From assembly GCA_021464415.1 (NCBI GenBank), contig CM038464.1, forward strand, positions 1,116,001-1,180,000: 64,000 nt of DNA, written 5' to 3'. This DNA comes from Lonicera japonica (taxonomy: Eukaryota > Streptophyta > Magnoliopsida > Dipsacales > Caprifoliaceae). The translations under genes were made by a program, and so were the position numbers. Below, piece after piece: positions 30,586-46,131 of this stretch; position 1 is the stretch's first letter; every line of letters starts with the position of its first letter. The notes beneath the pieces are model-generated. The model was not told where the DNA came from and searched no databases. It saw nothing but the letters and a program-made list of their open reading frames with translations.

Positions 30586-31241
30586 AAAAAATAACATATA
30601 CAATTTATTTATTTATTTATTTTGTTTGCTAAACGACATAACAAAAGGTTATTTAGTGGCAACCACGATCAAGTTCCATATATTACGAGTATGGAGAAGT
30701 TAGTAAGAAACATTTTTTTACATAAAAAGAAAGAAAAAGAATGAACAAATCTTGTGCTTTTAGGGTGGTGAAATGACAATTTAGCAAAATGGATATTCAC
30801 TTTGATCAAAATACATAAATAAATTTGATATTCTTTCCTTATTTAAACTACCCCTTGTGAAGAGAGAGAGGAAGTTATCTTAGACACAGTATGAATAAGT
30901 GATAAAATTTGTAAATAATGAACTCACTTTTCTATTAATAAAAGTAGGATAATTGTAAAAAAAAAAAGGTAGCTTAAATTACCATTTTCGAGCAAGAAAG
31001 TCCAAACTCACTGTATATGTGAGAGTTGCACATACAACACAAAATGTCTATACTATTTTATTAATATAACTTATTTTTTATGAATCATTTTAATAAATTA
31101 TATAAGCATATTATCTATAAAAGACATATAATTGGATTTCAATTAATCGTTGTAGTTGACCTGTGTAAGGTTAATTAGGGATAACTCAAGAGTAATATCC
31201 ACACAATTACAAATAGTGCACGGAATACTAGTACAAAGAAA
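30586..31241. other. AT-rich spacer
   Basis: No coding sequence, RNA gene or clear repeat was found between the two transposons beyond short A- and T-runs. Confidence 0.5.
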
Positions 31242-31250
31242 TATAATTAA

Positions 31251-32643
31251 GGGAAAATGACCAATAACTACACTCTCTAGCCCACTTTCACCCATTAACT
31301 CTTAACAGGCTAAAATTTGACCACTAATTATAAGATATTGCCTTTTTTTTCTCATTAATAAAATTTTACAATACCATTCCGATTTTACCCTCTTATTTAA
31401 ACATAGGTAAAAATGATCTTAATTTGAATTGCCATTCTTGTTCAGCACGACTGAGAAATTTATGATTGCAGTAGATTTTGAAACACGAGTAAGATATAGG
31501 GAGTTTTTCATGATTATCATCTCCATTGATTTTCACAAATTTTCATTCTTCATAAACTTCGCTTGGTTGACGCCAATTCCTCGCGCCGGCGCTACTGGTA
31601 GAGAAAAGAGAGTAAGTGGAAGAGAGAGAGAAAGCAAGAAAGTGGAGATTTGGTAATAGGAAAAAAGAGAGGAGGTTTTAGAGAGAGAAAACAGATTGAA
31701 GAAGAATGTATGTTCTATTTTTTTTTACATTGAGTAGGTTTACACTGGTAATTTTTACGAATTACTGGGCAGTAAGCTAAGATGAAGATGAATGGATGTT
31801 ATACTTTTATTTTTTTGATATTAAGTAGGTTTATATTTGTAATTTTGCGAATTACTGGGCGGTAATCCGAATTACTGCCCCCAGTAATCCAACAACAGAG
31901 TGAAGATGAAAAAGAATGGATGTCTACTGTTATTTTTTTTGGCATTGTATTACTGCCCCTGGTAATCTAACAACATAGTGAAAATGAAGAAGAATGGATG
32001 TTCTACTGTTGTTCTTTTTGGCATTGGATTACTGCTCCCAGTAATCCAATAATAAAGTGGAGATGAAGAAGAATGGATGTTTTACTGTTGTTCTTTTTGG
32101 CATTTAGTAGGTTTACATTGGCGGTTTTATGAATTACTGAGTGATAATTTCCAATAATCTAACTACAGAGTGAAGATGAAGAAGAATAGGACTTCACTTT
32201 TATCTCAGTTTGATTCATTGCTTTGATGATTTTTGATTCGGATTTCGCATTTTTCATGATTTTCGAATCTTCTAACTTTAATTCTGATTGTCGTGAGTTC
32301 GTTTTGTGGCATGGATGGTAGTCGAACTATATCTTCATCTTTATTTGAGATAGTAAATGGAGGAGAGAGAGAAATTAGAGATCTTATAATGAGGAGAGAT
32401 GGGAGGTTTTAGAGAGAGAAAATAGAGATCTTGTAATAGGAAGATATGTGAGGTTTTAGAGAGAGAAAGTGGATTTAAGAGAAAAAATGAATAAGTTTTT
32501 TTTGAAAAAGTGACTATCTGTTGAGGAGTTAAATAAGATGAATATCTAGGGATATTTTATAAGAGTTCGGTAAAGATGAGTTAGTGGTCAATTTTCATTC
32601 GGATAAGAGTTTGTGGGAAATTGTAGTTATTAGTCATTCCCCT
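31251..32643. mobile_element. Mutator-like non-autonomous element with perfect 9-bp target duplication
   Basis: TATAATTAA at 31242-31250 and 32644-32652 is an exact 9-bp duplication, the Mutator hallmark. The ends GGGAAAATGACC and (reverse) AGGGGAATGACT begin inverted repeats traceable for about 100 bp (shared blocks such as AATAACTACA and TTGACCACTAA). The interior has GA-rich patches and a minisatellite at 31730-32200. No transposase was seen. Confidence 0.82.
31730..32200. repeat. Degenerate minisatellite (unit about 75-120 bp) inside the Mutator-like element
   Basis: The cassette AAGATGAAGAAGAATGGATG, then a T-rich stretch, then GGCATT...GGATTACTGC, then CAGTAATCCAA, recurs about five times with gains and losses. 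Each full unit contains the inverted pair GGATTACTG / CAGTAATCC, so every copy can form a small hairpin. Copies differ enough to show an old array. Confidence 0.78.
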
Positions 32644-32652
32644 TATAATTAA

Positions 32653-34617
32653 TTGATGAAAATTGAGGCTTTAATTCTAATTTACAAATTAGACAATTTA
32701 ACGGATTGGATCATTTAAAATTGTTTAATTTGTGAATCATTTAATTTGAAAGTTGTTGACTGGTATTCGAGAAGAAATTGCTAAGGAAGAGAATATAGGA
32801 TAATTTGATCTTTTGGTTGGTATCGTCGTATATAAGAAAGATAACATTTAGGATTTTTTTCCGAGGAATTGCGTATGAAAGGCTGTCTATCTGAAACTAT
32901 CTATCTAGTATGATCGATCAAGTAATTAGGTATAATATCTTTGATAGGTGTTTCTGGAATTTTTTAGCAGGTCGGTTTAGACGTGGCATGCTTGATGAAT
33001 GTTAGTGATGAAGACTTCGTAAATTTGTATGCGGGCATCTCGATAAGTCCTCTGTCTTACCACAGGTGCCATGACAACTTTCACCAAGTCCGAACGATTG
33101 TTGACCATTAGATCCGCTGGTCTACAATATTCACCCCGGCTAATAAGCACAAATCTTTGGTGCATAATATAATCCTAAAATACTCTAAAGACTCAAATAT
33201 AGTTAATCAAGAAGATGGTAAGACCTTTGCAAAGTTCCCCAACAGCATAGAGCTTGGGACGCTCAGACCCGTTTAAGATCCGAACAGCAAGGATCACTCA
33301 ACTACTAGATTAGACTATTCATTTTTTTCCGTTAATTCTTTTACCAAGGTTTTAAAAAAGATATGATTTAACACAAACCCTAGCGAAACTGATCATGTGC
33401 TTAGAAAAAGTGTTACCAATGACTCGTAGCCAATGCTTATGAGGATTTGAACTTCTCTTCAAGAAAAAAAAGGTAAAAAATCATATTGATTGAGCGTGGG
33501 TGTTACAGTACTATCAAACAACTCGCCTTACTGAAGTACCAAAGGTGCGCTCAGCCGAAAGAATTTGCAAATTAATAAAACCTAGTGATCGAATTTTCCA
33601 TAAATTGATAAAACATAACAGTTGGATTTTCCATCTCCAAAGAAAAACACTCTCATCTCCTATCAAAAAAATTCCCAATTCTCCTTTTGGGGCTTCAACT
33701 ATCACATAAAGTTCTTGCTTTAACAATTCAAAAATTAGGCAATGTTGTCTTGGGAAGAAGATAAAACACTTGAATATAATAATTGATTTTCAATATATGA
33801 AAAAGATTACTACGGAAGAGTTGGTGAACATTGTTCTGACTTATAGCTCTAAGATGACTAGCATGAATGAGGCAGCTTCAACACCACCTATATTATTAGT
33901 TATATACATATTTGTGACCTCAACATAAAACGATGAGCTTGGTCTGTCTATTTGTACGCATTGGCTTAATTAACTCCTAACTTCCCGTGATATGTTTTCT
34001 TCTACCCTATCTTCATTACTTCTCCACGGAAATTTGTTTGAATTGTCTTTTTTTAGCCTTTCCTCCTTCAAGCAGCATATCCGCTCTTTTCAAGAAGCAA
34101 ATGGACGAAGGAAGTCAAATGTCACACTTTTAATTGGGATTAGGAGCAGTCCCACTATCCTAGGCTATTCTCCTGTGAACGAATCTCCTGCTATTAATGA
34201 TAGGAAGGAGGACTCAATGCCACATCTTTACTTGGATTCCGTTTATATTAAGTCATGAACTTGAGTTAAAATTTATAAAATTAAATAAGAAAACACAAAA
34301 TTATAGTTGAAATTACATAACTTATAATTATCATATAAGTTTATGCAGAAAAGATACGCAATAATTTTTTTTTATTAAAATTAAAAAAATTATAATTTAT
34401 TAATTTAGAAAGAAAATAATTTAGGGCCATAGTAGAATTGATTAATTAATTTTTACGCAATTTGGAGACATCAATGATGTAGTTTAAACCACGAACAGAG
34501 AAATATGTTTTACATCCAGGCAGCGCTACGATACGCAAATACTTGTCCGTCCATATTTCTTCTTGGTTCATTTCGGAGGGGAGGGGAGGGGAGGGGAAGG
34601 AAAGGGAAGAGAGAAAA
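32653..34617. other. Intergenic region upstream of the GET3-like gene
   Basis: No credible coding exon was seen. Open frames at 33500-33709 and 33514-33726 are mirror images on opposite strands without a recognisable domain. GGGTGTTACA at about 33498-33507 looks like the edge of a TGTAACACCC-type LTR, but no second edge or duplication was found. The last 200 bp should hold the GET3-like promoter. Confidence 0.45.
34575..34600. repeat. (GGGGA)n purine repeat in the GET3-like 5' leader
   Basis: Four to five GGGGA units lie 20-45 bp upstream of the GET3-like start codon, followed by an A/G-rich stretch to the ATG. A purine-rich leader is usual for plant genes. The G-runs could form a four-stranded structure, which is inference. 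Confidence 0.75.
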
Positions 34618-39054
<4,437 letters not shown>

Positions 39055-39728
39055 AGATTTATTAGCATGGATATTGGTACAAATGGGTATCTTTTCCTTT
39101 TCTTTTTTTTTTTTGGTAAAATCAATCAATAACAAACAAAAAATATATACAAGAGGAATTACATTAGAATCCTCTCCTCAATTCCCCAACTTTTACACAC
39201 ATAATCCAATTCTCATATGTTCTACTAGCTTTTCAAAACCACACCTTAGTACTAATATACCTATCTATATTCTTCATTACATAATGACTAATTCTAGAGG
39301 TACCACTAAAAATTTTAAGATTCCTCTCCTGCCAAATACAATATTCAGCCACAGCAAAAGCAAAAGCAATTTTCCCTATTCTAGCAACAAAGCTCCTCCC
39401 TTTGAATCTACGCATAGCCTCATGGACCTCCTGCCAACTATTACACGTGTATCTCTGCACTTGAAATTAGCTCTCACCAAATCTGATTAGAGTAATTGCA
39501 TTGAAAAAACAAATGGTCTTTATCCTCTCTTTGCAAACCACACAACACACACCTATCATCAGCCACAATTCCCCATCTACATAGCTTCTCTTTTCTTGGC
39601 AATCTATCTTTACAAACCAGCCAGCAAATGAGGCTACACCTGGAAATGTGATCAATATGCCCGCAACAAATCAGCCCACATCACAACAGGAAAAAGAGAT
39701 CTAAGAGCTTGCCACACAGATTTACAAG

Positions 39729-39904
39729 TACAGAAATAGAGAGAAATATATCTTTTTATTCCATTATCATAAAGAATGAATACCAGGCACATTATATAGG
39801 TAATAACATCCTAACTTACCTAAAATACCTATTAAGGTAGGATTCTATCAAAAATAAAATAACACAAATAAATAATTAAACTAAATAGTATTGAATTATC
39901 AATA
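39729..39904 (-). repeat. Copia 3' LTR
   Basis: This 176-bp LTR lies downstream relative to element transcription. It differs from its partner at three positions near 39731, 39801 and 39876. Its inner edge adjoins the polypurine tract and its outer edge the ACAAG duplication. Confidence 0.93.
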
Positions 39905-39908
39905 CTCC

Positions 39909-40930
39909 TCAAGTTGGTGCGAAGATATCCGTCATGCCCAACTTGCTCATTTGAAATTCGAATGGTTGCCTTAACAGACCCTTGGTCAAAATATCTGCAA
40001 CTTGTTGATTAGACGGAACAAAGGGAGTACATATTATTCCACCCTCTAGCTTCTCTTTGATAAAGTGCCTGTCAATCTCAACATGTTTTGCCCTATCATG
40101 TAATACCGGATTGTGGGCAATACTGATAGCAGCCTTGTTATCGCAATATAGCTTTATCGGGAGACTTATTGGCCTTTTGAGTTCTTCTAAGACCCTTTGT
40201 AGCCAAAGAACCTCACCTACTCCTTGAGCCATTGATCTGAACTCAGCTTCTGCACTACTTCTAGCGACAACATTTTGCTTTTTGCTTCTCCATGTCACCA
40301 AGTTGCTCCAAAGAAACGTACAGTAGCCAGACGTGGACCGTCTATCAGTAACCGATCCAGCCCAATCAACATCGGTGTACACCTCTATCCCTCTCTTATC
40401 GTTCTTCCTGAAGAACATACCTTTCCTTGGAGAGCCTTTGAGGTAACGAAGAATACGGTACACAACTTTTAGATGCTCTTCACACGGTGAGTGCATGAAC
40501 TGACTAACCATGCTTACGGCAAAAGCGATGTCAGGGCGCGTATGAGACAAGTAGATTAGTTTCCCAACTAATCTTTGGTATCTTTTTGTTTCGACTGGAA
40601 CACCGTTTTTAACATCTCTTAGCTTGGTACCTAGTTCTATGGGAGTATCCGATGGCTTACACCCACTCATCCCAGTTTCTGACAGCAGATCCAATATATA
40701 TTTCCCTTGTGAGACTACAATACCATTCTTTGAACGGGCCACCTCCATTCCAAGGAAGTATCGTAGGTCGCCAAGATCCTTAATCTCAAATTCTCTGGTA
40801 AGATTTTGTTTTACTCGACTCATTTCTTCAACATCATCCCCGGTCAAAATCATATCATCCACATAAACAATGAGAACATACAGTTTGTTTCTTGTGAACG
40901 TCTTTATGAAGAGAGTATGATCAGACTGCC
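39909..40930 (-). pseudogene. Copia reverse transcriptase (YVDD) and RNase H
   Basis: The frame contains YVDDMILTG (catalytic YVDD, 40870-40845), KYILDLL, the conserved LVGKLIYLSHTRPDIAFAV and RNase H motifs (VYTDVDWAGS, SSAEAEFRS, KHVEIDRHFIKEKL, VADILTKGL). A TAA at about 40934-40932 replaces a glutamine codon (GYN-stop-GQSDH) just upstream. It would make an RT/RNase H protein if the upstream nonsense codons were absent. Confidence 0.9.
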
Positions 40931-41093
40931 CTTAATTATATCCTTGGCCCTTAAGGAACTTTGTTAATCTTTCGAACTACGCCCTAGGGGATTGTTCAAG
41001 GCCATACAAAGACCTCTTTAGCTTGCAGATTTTTGTCCTAAATTCCTCAGTAAACCCAGGTAGAGGTTTCATATAAACTTCCTCTTCTAAGTC

Positions 41094-42033
41094 TCAATTT
41101 AAGAAGGCATTCTTTACATCTAACTGATTCAGAGGCCAGTCCAAGTTGGCTGCAATTGATAAAAGAACCCGAACTGTATTTAGTTTTGCTATTGGAGAAA
41201 AGGTTTCGGAGTAGTCGACTCCATACGTTTGAGTGAAGCCTTTAGCTACCAGACGAGCCTTGTACTGTTCCACTGACCCATCTGAGTTATACTTCACAGT
41301 GAATACCCACTTACAACCAACAACCGTCTTTCCTTCTGGAAGTTTTACTTTCTCCCAAGTAGCATTCTTCTCCAGCGCTCTCATCTCCTCATACATCGAT
41401 TCTCTCCACTCCTGAACATTTAAAGCCTCATGAACATTGTTAGGAACAACTATATTCGACACAGAAGAGATAAATGCAGAATAGGCCGGTGAGATATTTT
41501 TATGACACAAAGTTTGAAATGGGATATTTGGGAGATTTCGTACACGCTCTGACTCCTTTTCTAAGAGCAATAGGAAGATCAAGTTGCTTAGACTGAGTTG
41601 ACTCAGTATTATGTTGAAAATTACCTTCAGGTATCTCAGAAGAGTTATCGTGAGTATTAGGATCCACCTCCAGGTTGGATTTTTGGGGTTGCTGAGGGAT
41701 GGTTTTTTTTCTTTCTTGTTCTGGAATTTTTCTAGAATAAACAAGACTTTTATACCGTTTTGCACATATCTCTGGTCCATCGGTAGTAATCAGATTTTGG
41801 GATGACACTAGTCCTGGTTGTTCACTATTACCAACATCAGTATCTTTAATATTTAATTCATTTATTTTCCCAGATTGTGTGTTAAAATCATTAGGTGTTT
41901 GTTCATACAAAACATCAATTACCGAATTATCGAAACCACCACCACCATCTTCACTCGTGCTCTCCCCCTGAAGATGACATCCATTGTAATAGGATTGCCC
42001 CTCAAAGAAGGTGACATCCATAGAGATGTACAA
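41094..42033 (-). pseudogene. Copia integrase-RT linker and first part of reverse transcriptase
   Basis: A hydrophilic linker is followed by RT blocks [44 protein letters not shown] and LDVKNAFLN. The frame ends at 41094-41096 in a TGA where the family has a glycine codon, one base change from GGA. A frame change also separates the linker frame (ending near 41500) from the RT frame. Confidence 0.88.
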
Positions 42034-42568
42034 TTTTTTGGAAATTTGGTCAAAACATTTGTACCCTTTCTGATTTGTAGGATAGCCTATAAAAATACAT
42101 TTGTGTGCCTTTGGATCAAGTTTAGAGTATTTTGGGTCATGATTATGAACAAAGGCAACACTGCCAAATATTTTTAAGGGAATATCCCCTTATAGCCGAG
42201 TGTTAGGAAATATGTCAGAAAGCAATTTGATAGGAGCTTTAAAATTCAAAGTTCGTGTTGGAAGCCGGTTACTAAGGTAAGTAGCAGTTAAAATAGCATC
42301 TCCCCAAAGATATTTTGGAACTTTAGTTTGAAAAATTAAGGCTCAAGCAACTTCAAGTAGATGTCTATTTTTTCTTTCGGTAACTCCATTCTGTTGAGGA
42401 GTATAATTACAAGAACTTTGATGAATTATCCCATTTGTGACGAAAAAATCTCCTAACATCTTATTAAAAAAATTCCTTCCCATTATCACTCCGAAAAAAT
42501 TTAATTTTGGTTTGAAACTGTGTGTGTATCATGGTGTAAAAATTTTGAAACACACCCTCAACCTCAAA
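42034..42568 (-). pseudogene. Copia integrase, C-terminal part
   Basis: On the minus strand below the inserted transposon, the core continues with FFRSDNGKEF-like, YTPQQNGVTERKNRHL and later the C-terminal region (CIFIGYPTNQKGYKCF-like), all standard for Copia integrase. Several stop codons and frame changes are present (for example around 42190 and 42340). The 9-bp duplication lies in phase with the codons of the left part. Confidence 0.8.
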
Positions 42569-42577
42569 TTTTTCTTT

Positions 42578-43782
42578 AAGTAAACTACCCTAATAGCCCT
42601 TGAACTATTGGGTTAGTCTCACTTTGGCTACTAAACTAAAAAACGCGCCACTTTAGCCCTTTAACTATTAGCGAGTGTTACTTTGGCCCTTCCGTCTGCT
42701 TTTTCCGTTAAGTTGGATGGAAATAGGGGGTATTTTTGCCATTTCAATTATTTTTTAAAAAAAAATAAATTTAATTAGTTTTTTTCTTAAAAAAAGAAAG
42801 AAACAGAAAAATACATGTGTATATATATATATCTCCGACCATTTCTCCATCTCCGACCAACTCCTCTCTCTCCGGCCATCTCCTCTCTCTCTTTACCTCC
42901 ATCTCCGGCCACCTCCACTGTCTAGCTATCTCCGGCCACCTCCCTTCATCTCCTCCATCTCCGGCCACCTCCCTAGCTCGCCACCACAAATCCAATCATC
43001 CCCTCCTCCGTCTCTGGCCACCACAACCACCATCACCATATTCTTCTCTCTTTAAACCCTCCTATTTTTTCTTTCATACACATACATACATAGATCCACC
43101 GACACCACAACCACTATCACCATACACCTACATACCGTCGCCGCCACCATAGCCACTGCCATTTCAATCGGTTCGTCCTTTCTCTTCCTTTCTCTCTCTT
43201 AGACCAAAAATTCTCTCGTTCATCTTATTTCAATAGGTTCCTTTTTCAAACGAAATTTTGGGGCCAAATCTAGGGCTATCATCACTCTTCTATCAAACCC
43301 ATATCATCTATCAAACCCATATCCATTCTATTTTTTCAAAAAAAAATCGTATCCATTCAACCAATTCAATTGATTTGGGTTTTGTCGTTGAGATTTACAA
43401 ACAAAAAGAGGAGAGAGAGATGAAGAAGAAGAAGAAGAATTCGTACTTTCTTTTACTTTCTTTCTCTGTTTGATTTGTTTTGAAGAATTCGTACTTTCTT
43501 TCTCTGTTTGATTTATTTTCTCTATCTTTATCTCTCTCTCTTCCTTTTTTATTTATTTTTAATAATTTTTTTAAGAAAACTAAATTAATTAAATTTATTT
43601 TAAAAAAAATAATTAAAATGACAAAAATACCCCCTATTTTCGTCCAACTTAACGGAAAAAGCAGACGGAAGGGCCAAAGTGATACTCGCTAATAGTTAAA
43701 GGGCCAAAGTGGCGCGTTTTTTAGTTTAGTGGCCAAAGTGAGACTAACCCAATAGTTCAAGGGCTATTAGGGTAGTTTACTC
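42578..43782. mobile_element. Mutator-like non-autonomous element (1.2 kb) inside the Copia integrase
   Basis: TTTTTCTTT (42569-42577 and 43783-43791) is an exact 9-bp duplication. The ends AAGTAAACTACCCTAATAG and (reverse) GAGTAAACTACCCTAATAG are inverted repeats that stay highly similar for about 220 bp, including CTCACTTTGG and TTTTTCCGTTAAGTTGGA blocks. The middle is CT-rich, with repeated CTCCGGCCA units and an open frame (42817-43152) of low-complexity Ser/Pro/His composition. No transposase domain. The close similarity of the two arms suggests recent activity. Confidence 0.9.
42825..42985. repeat. Degenerate CTCCGGCCA minisatellite in the Mutator-like element
   Basis: The motif TCTCCG(G/A)CCA followed by (C/T)CTCC recurs about eight times at irregular 12-25 bp spacing. 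It gives both strands long open frames (Ser/Pro-rich on plus, Trp/Glu/Arg-rich on minus), which are a by-product of the repeat and not evidence of a gene. Confidence 0.7.
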
Positions 43783-44301
43783 TTTTTCTTTTAAGAGAAA
43801 GACCCAACATACTCTAGTGTGGTCATCAATGAAGGTCAGAAACCAACGTTTGCCAAACCAAGTGGGCACTCTAGAGGGACCCCAAACATCACTATGAATC
43901 AAGGTGAAAGGTTGTGATTTCTTATATGGTTGAGACGGAAAAACTGTGCGTTGATGTTTTGCTAATTCACAAGATTCACACCGAAATTTAAGCAAATTTT
44001 TATTCATTAATAACTTGGGAAACAAATGCTTTAAATACTGGAAGTTTGGATATCCTAACCTATAATGCCATAGCAAAATCTGACTATCACTAGAAACAGA
44101 AATAGAATTAAAACAAGTTTGCCGGTCTTGCCTTCCAGAGGTAGACCCATTATTGAAGAAGTAGAGACCCCCATTCTGTTTAGCAACCCCAATCGTCTTT
44201 CCTGAATTTGAATCCTGAAATTCACAATGAGAAGACCAAGAGTTAACTTGACAATTGAGATCAAGAGCTAATTTGCCGACAGATATAAGATTATACGACA
44301 A
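43783..44301 (-). pseudogene. Copia integrase, N-terminal part, interrupted by a transposon
   Basis: The GAG-pre-integrase zinc motif (WHYRLGYPNFQYL...FRCESCELAKHQR; H-x3-H degenerate, C-x2-C intact) precedes the catalytic core start (IHSDVWGPSRVPT, FIDDHTR). The frame runs into the Mutator-like insertion at 43782 inside ...VFLLKEK. The rest of the core resumes on the far side, below 42569. Confidence 0.88.
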
Positions 44302-44302
44302 A

Positions 44303-44590
44303 TTAGGGACATGTAAGACATCTTTGAGAGTGAGACGGGGAGACGATTATGGTTCCTTTGCCGGCAACCGCAGCGAAAGAACCATCAGTAATTTTAACCT
44401 TTTGATTCCCTGCACAAGGAGTATATGACGAAAAAAATTCCAAGATACCGGTCATGTGGTTAGTAGCCCCTGAATCTAATATCCAGTTGCTATGGGATTT
44501 GATACAGGCAATTGTAGCTGTAAACTTATTACCTGACTGAGCTATGGAACATGAGGAGCTAGAGTTTCCTAAGGAATGAGTTTGAACCAT
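44303..44590 (-). pseudogene. Copia aspartic protease region (fragment)
   Basis: WILDSGATNHMTG is the retroviral-type aspartic protease active site (D-S-G) in the form usual for plant Copia elements. The frame breaks at about 44303 into the integrase frame, probably by a small indel. Confidence 0.85.
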
Positions 44591-44611
44591 TTTACACAGA
44601 TGCTCTAATTG

Positions 44612-45634
44612 TTACTTTGTGAATGGAAGTTGTTCGGAGGAAGATGATTGCGCTGAATCTGCATTGCTTGCTTGGAATGCGCGTGTTCCTTCCCTCGTTT
44701 TGTTATAACGCTTCTTCCAATTTGCTGGTTTACCATGAAGCTTCCAACAACTATCCCTAGTATGACCTGACCACTTGCAATGATCACACCACAATTTTTG
44801 CTTTCCTCCCTGCTTATCACTGTTTACGGCTTTATCAAGGGCTACTAGTGCAGAGCCCTCACCATTTGTACGGAGCTCCCGTTCGTCATTCAACATCACA
44901 GATCGTCGAGCCTCTTCTCTTCGTACCTCTGAAAACACCTCTATGATAGTGGGCAGAGGTATTCTGCCTAAAATATGACCCCGAACTTCGTCTAAGTCCT
45001 TGTTTAGTCCAGCCAAGAAGACAAACACCCGACCTCGCTCAACCTTCTTCTTGTAACGAGCACTATCATTCAGGTTTTCCCACTCTTTAGTTTTAAACAA
45101 ATCCAACTCTTGCCATATGGCCATCATGTCATGGTAGTAGGATGTAACCCCACGATCCCCTTGTTGCATCTTCCACAACTGGTTATTGAGTTCGAACATT
45201 TGGGAATAGTTGTCTAGATCTGAGTACGTTTCCTTAACCGCGTGCCAGATATCTCGAGTGGTCGACAGGAATATATAGGGTTTACCGAGTCCAGCCTCCA
45301 CGGAATTGATCAACCACGAGGTAACCATCGAATTCTCCTGGCGCCACGACTTAAAGCCCGGGTCGTTAGATGGTGGTGGTACCACCTCACCATTCACATA
45401 ACCTAATTTTCTTTTGCCGTCAATAAACAGCCTTATTGATTGTGCCCATTCGAGGTAATTCCTTCCATTCAATTTGTGACTAATATTGGTCACAGGATTT
45501 TCACTCACCGAATAAATAGTAGCAAATTGCGACATAGAATCTGTGAACGTAGAAGACGAGCTTGTGGTAGAACCACTAGACGAATTTGTGAGACACGGAC
45601 TACTGACACCCACCATAGCAAGTTTATAGTTCAT
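44612..45634 (-). CDS. Copia gag (nucleocapsid) polyprotein part, 340 aa
   Basis: The frame contains a Copia-type gag N-terminus (KLNGRNYLEWAQSIRLFI), the UBN2-like segment (W..L...Y....N....FELNNQLWKMQQG) and, near residues 284-297, a CCHC zinc knuckle C-D-H-C-x4-H-x4-C. It is intact over its length and lies directly after the primer-binding region and leader. Gag would package element RNA in cytoplasmic particles. This open frame ends before the protease, so a stop or frame change separates it from pol. Confidence 0.9.
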   Translation of the reverse strand: MNYKLAMVGVSSPCLTNSSSGSTTSSSSTFTDSMSQFATIYSVSENPVTNISHKLNGRNYLEWAQSIRLFIDGKRKLGYVNGEVVPPPSNDPGFKSWRQENSMVTSWLINSVEAGLGKPYIFLSTTRDIWHAVKETYSDLDNYSQMFELNNQLWKMQQGDRGVTSYYHDMMAIWQELDLFKTKEWENLNDSARYKKKVERGRVFVFLAGLNKDLDEVRGHILGRIPLPTIIEVFSEVRREEARRSVMLNDERELRTNGEGSALVALDKAVNSDKQGGKQKLWCDHCKWSGHTRDSCWKLHGKPANWKKRYNKTREGTRAFQASNADSAQSSSSEQLPFTK

Positions 45635-46120
45635 ATGGTAAAATAATCAAACTAACCGAACCAAAAATAGGGACTGAATAGTATCGGACATAGTTGAACA
45701 ATATGGAACAGTAGCAAACTAACCGGAATAGTGGCAGATTAACCGGAACAGTACCAAACCGGATCAAACTAACCAAACCAAGACCAGAATGAGGTGCGGA
45801 ACTGTGAGACGAGGAGTTCTGGAGATTTCGGTAATGATCGGAGCATCCACGCGCCTCCACGCGCGGTGGAAGTCAACGGCGCGTGAGATCCACGCACGGG
45901 AAGGGGTGGCGCGTGTACTGACGGTTGCCGGCGCTGCTTTCGGGGTTCAACTCGTCTGGGGATTCCGACCTAGGCTGTGTGGTCGGTTTCAAGAAAAGTC
46001 ACGGATTACGCAACCAGCGACCAGGAAGGCAGCGGCAGCTAGGGTTTTAGGCGTGGGTAGGTAATGGCGGCGGCTAGGGTTTTTTTTGATCCGACCTAAG
46101 CTACGAGGAGTCTTAACCTC

Positions 46121-46131
46121 CTCTGATACCA
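46121..46131 (-). promoter_or_regulatory. Copia primer-binding site (initiator tRNA-Met)
   Basis: TGGTATCAGAG on the minus strand directly follows the 5' LTR without a spacer. It is the standard complement to the 3' end of plant initiator methionine tRNA, used to prime minus-strand DNA. Confidence 0.9.

Noticed and set aside
31700..32250. Direct repeats considered as a CRISPR array
   Set aside because: Repeat units are long, degenerate and lack unique spacers; the DNA is plant nuclear and the array lies within a Mutator-like element.
33498..33512. GGGTGTTACA resembling the edge of a chromovirus LTR
   Set aside because: No second edge and no 5-bp duplication of the adjoining GTACT could be found upstream.
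42817..43152. 111-codon Ser/Pro/His-rich frame, with a Trp/Glu/Arg-rich mirror frame at 42771-42995
   Set aside because: Both come from the CTCCGGCCA repeat inside the Mutator-like element; low complexity and mutually complementary.
45789..46064. 91-codon plus frame rich in Arg/Ala at the 5' end of the Copia element
   Set aside because: It is antisense in the Copia leader between the primer site and gag; no independent evidence for a gene.
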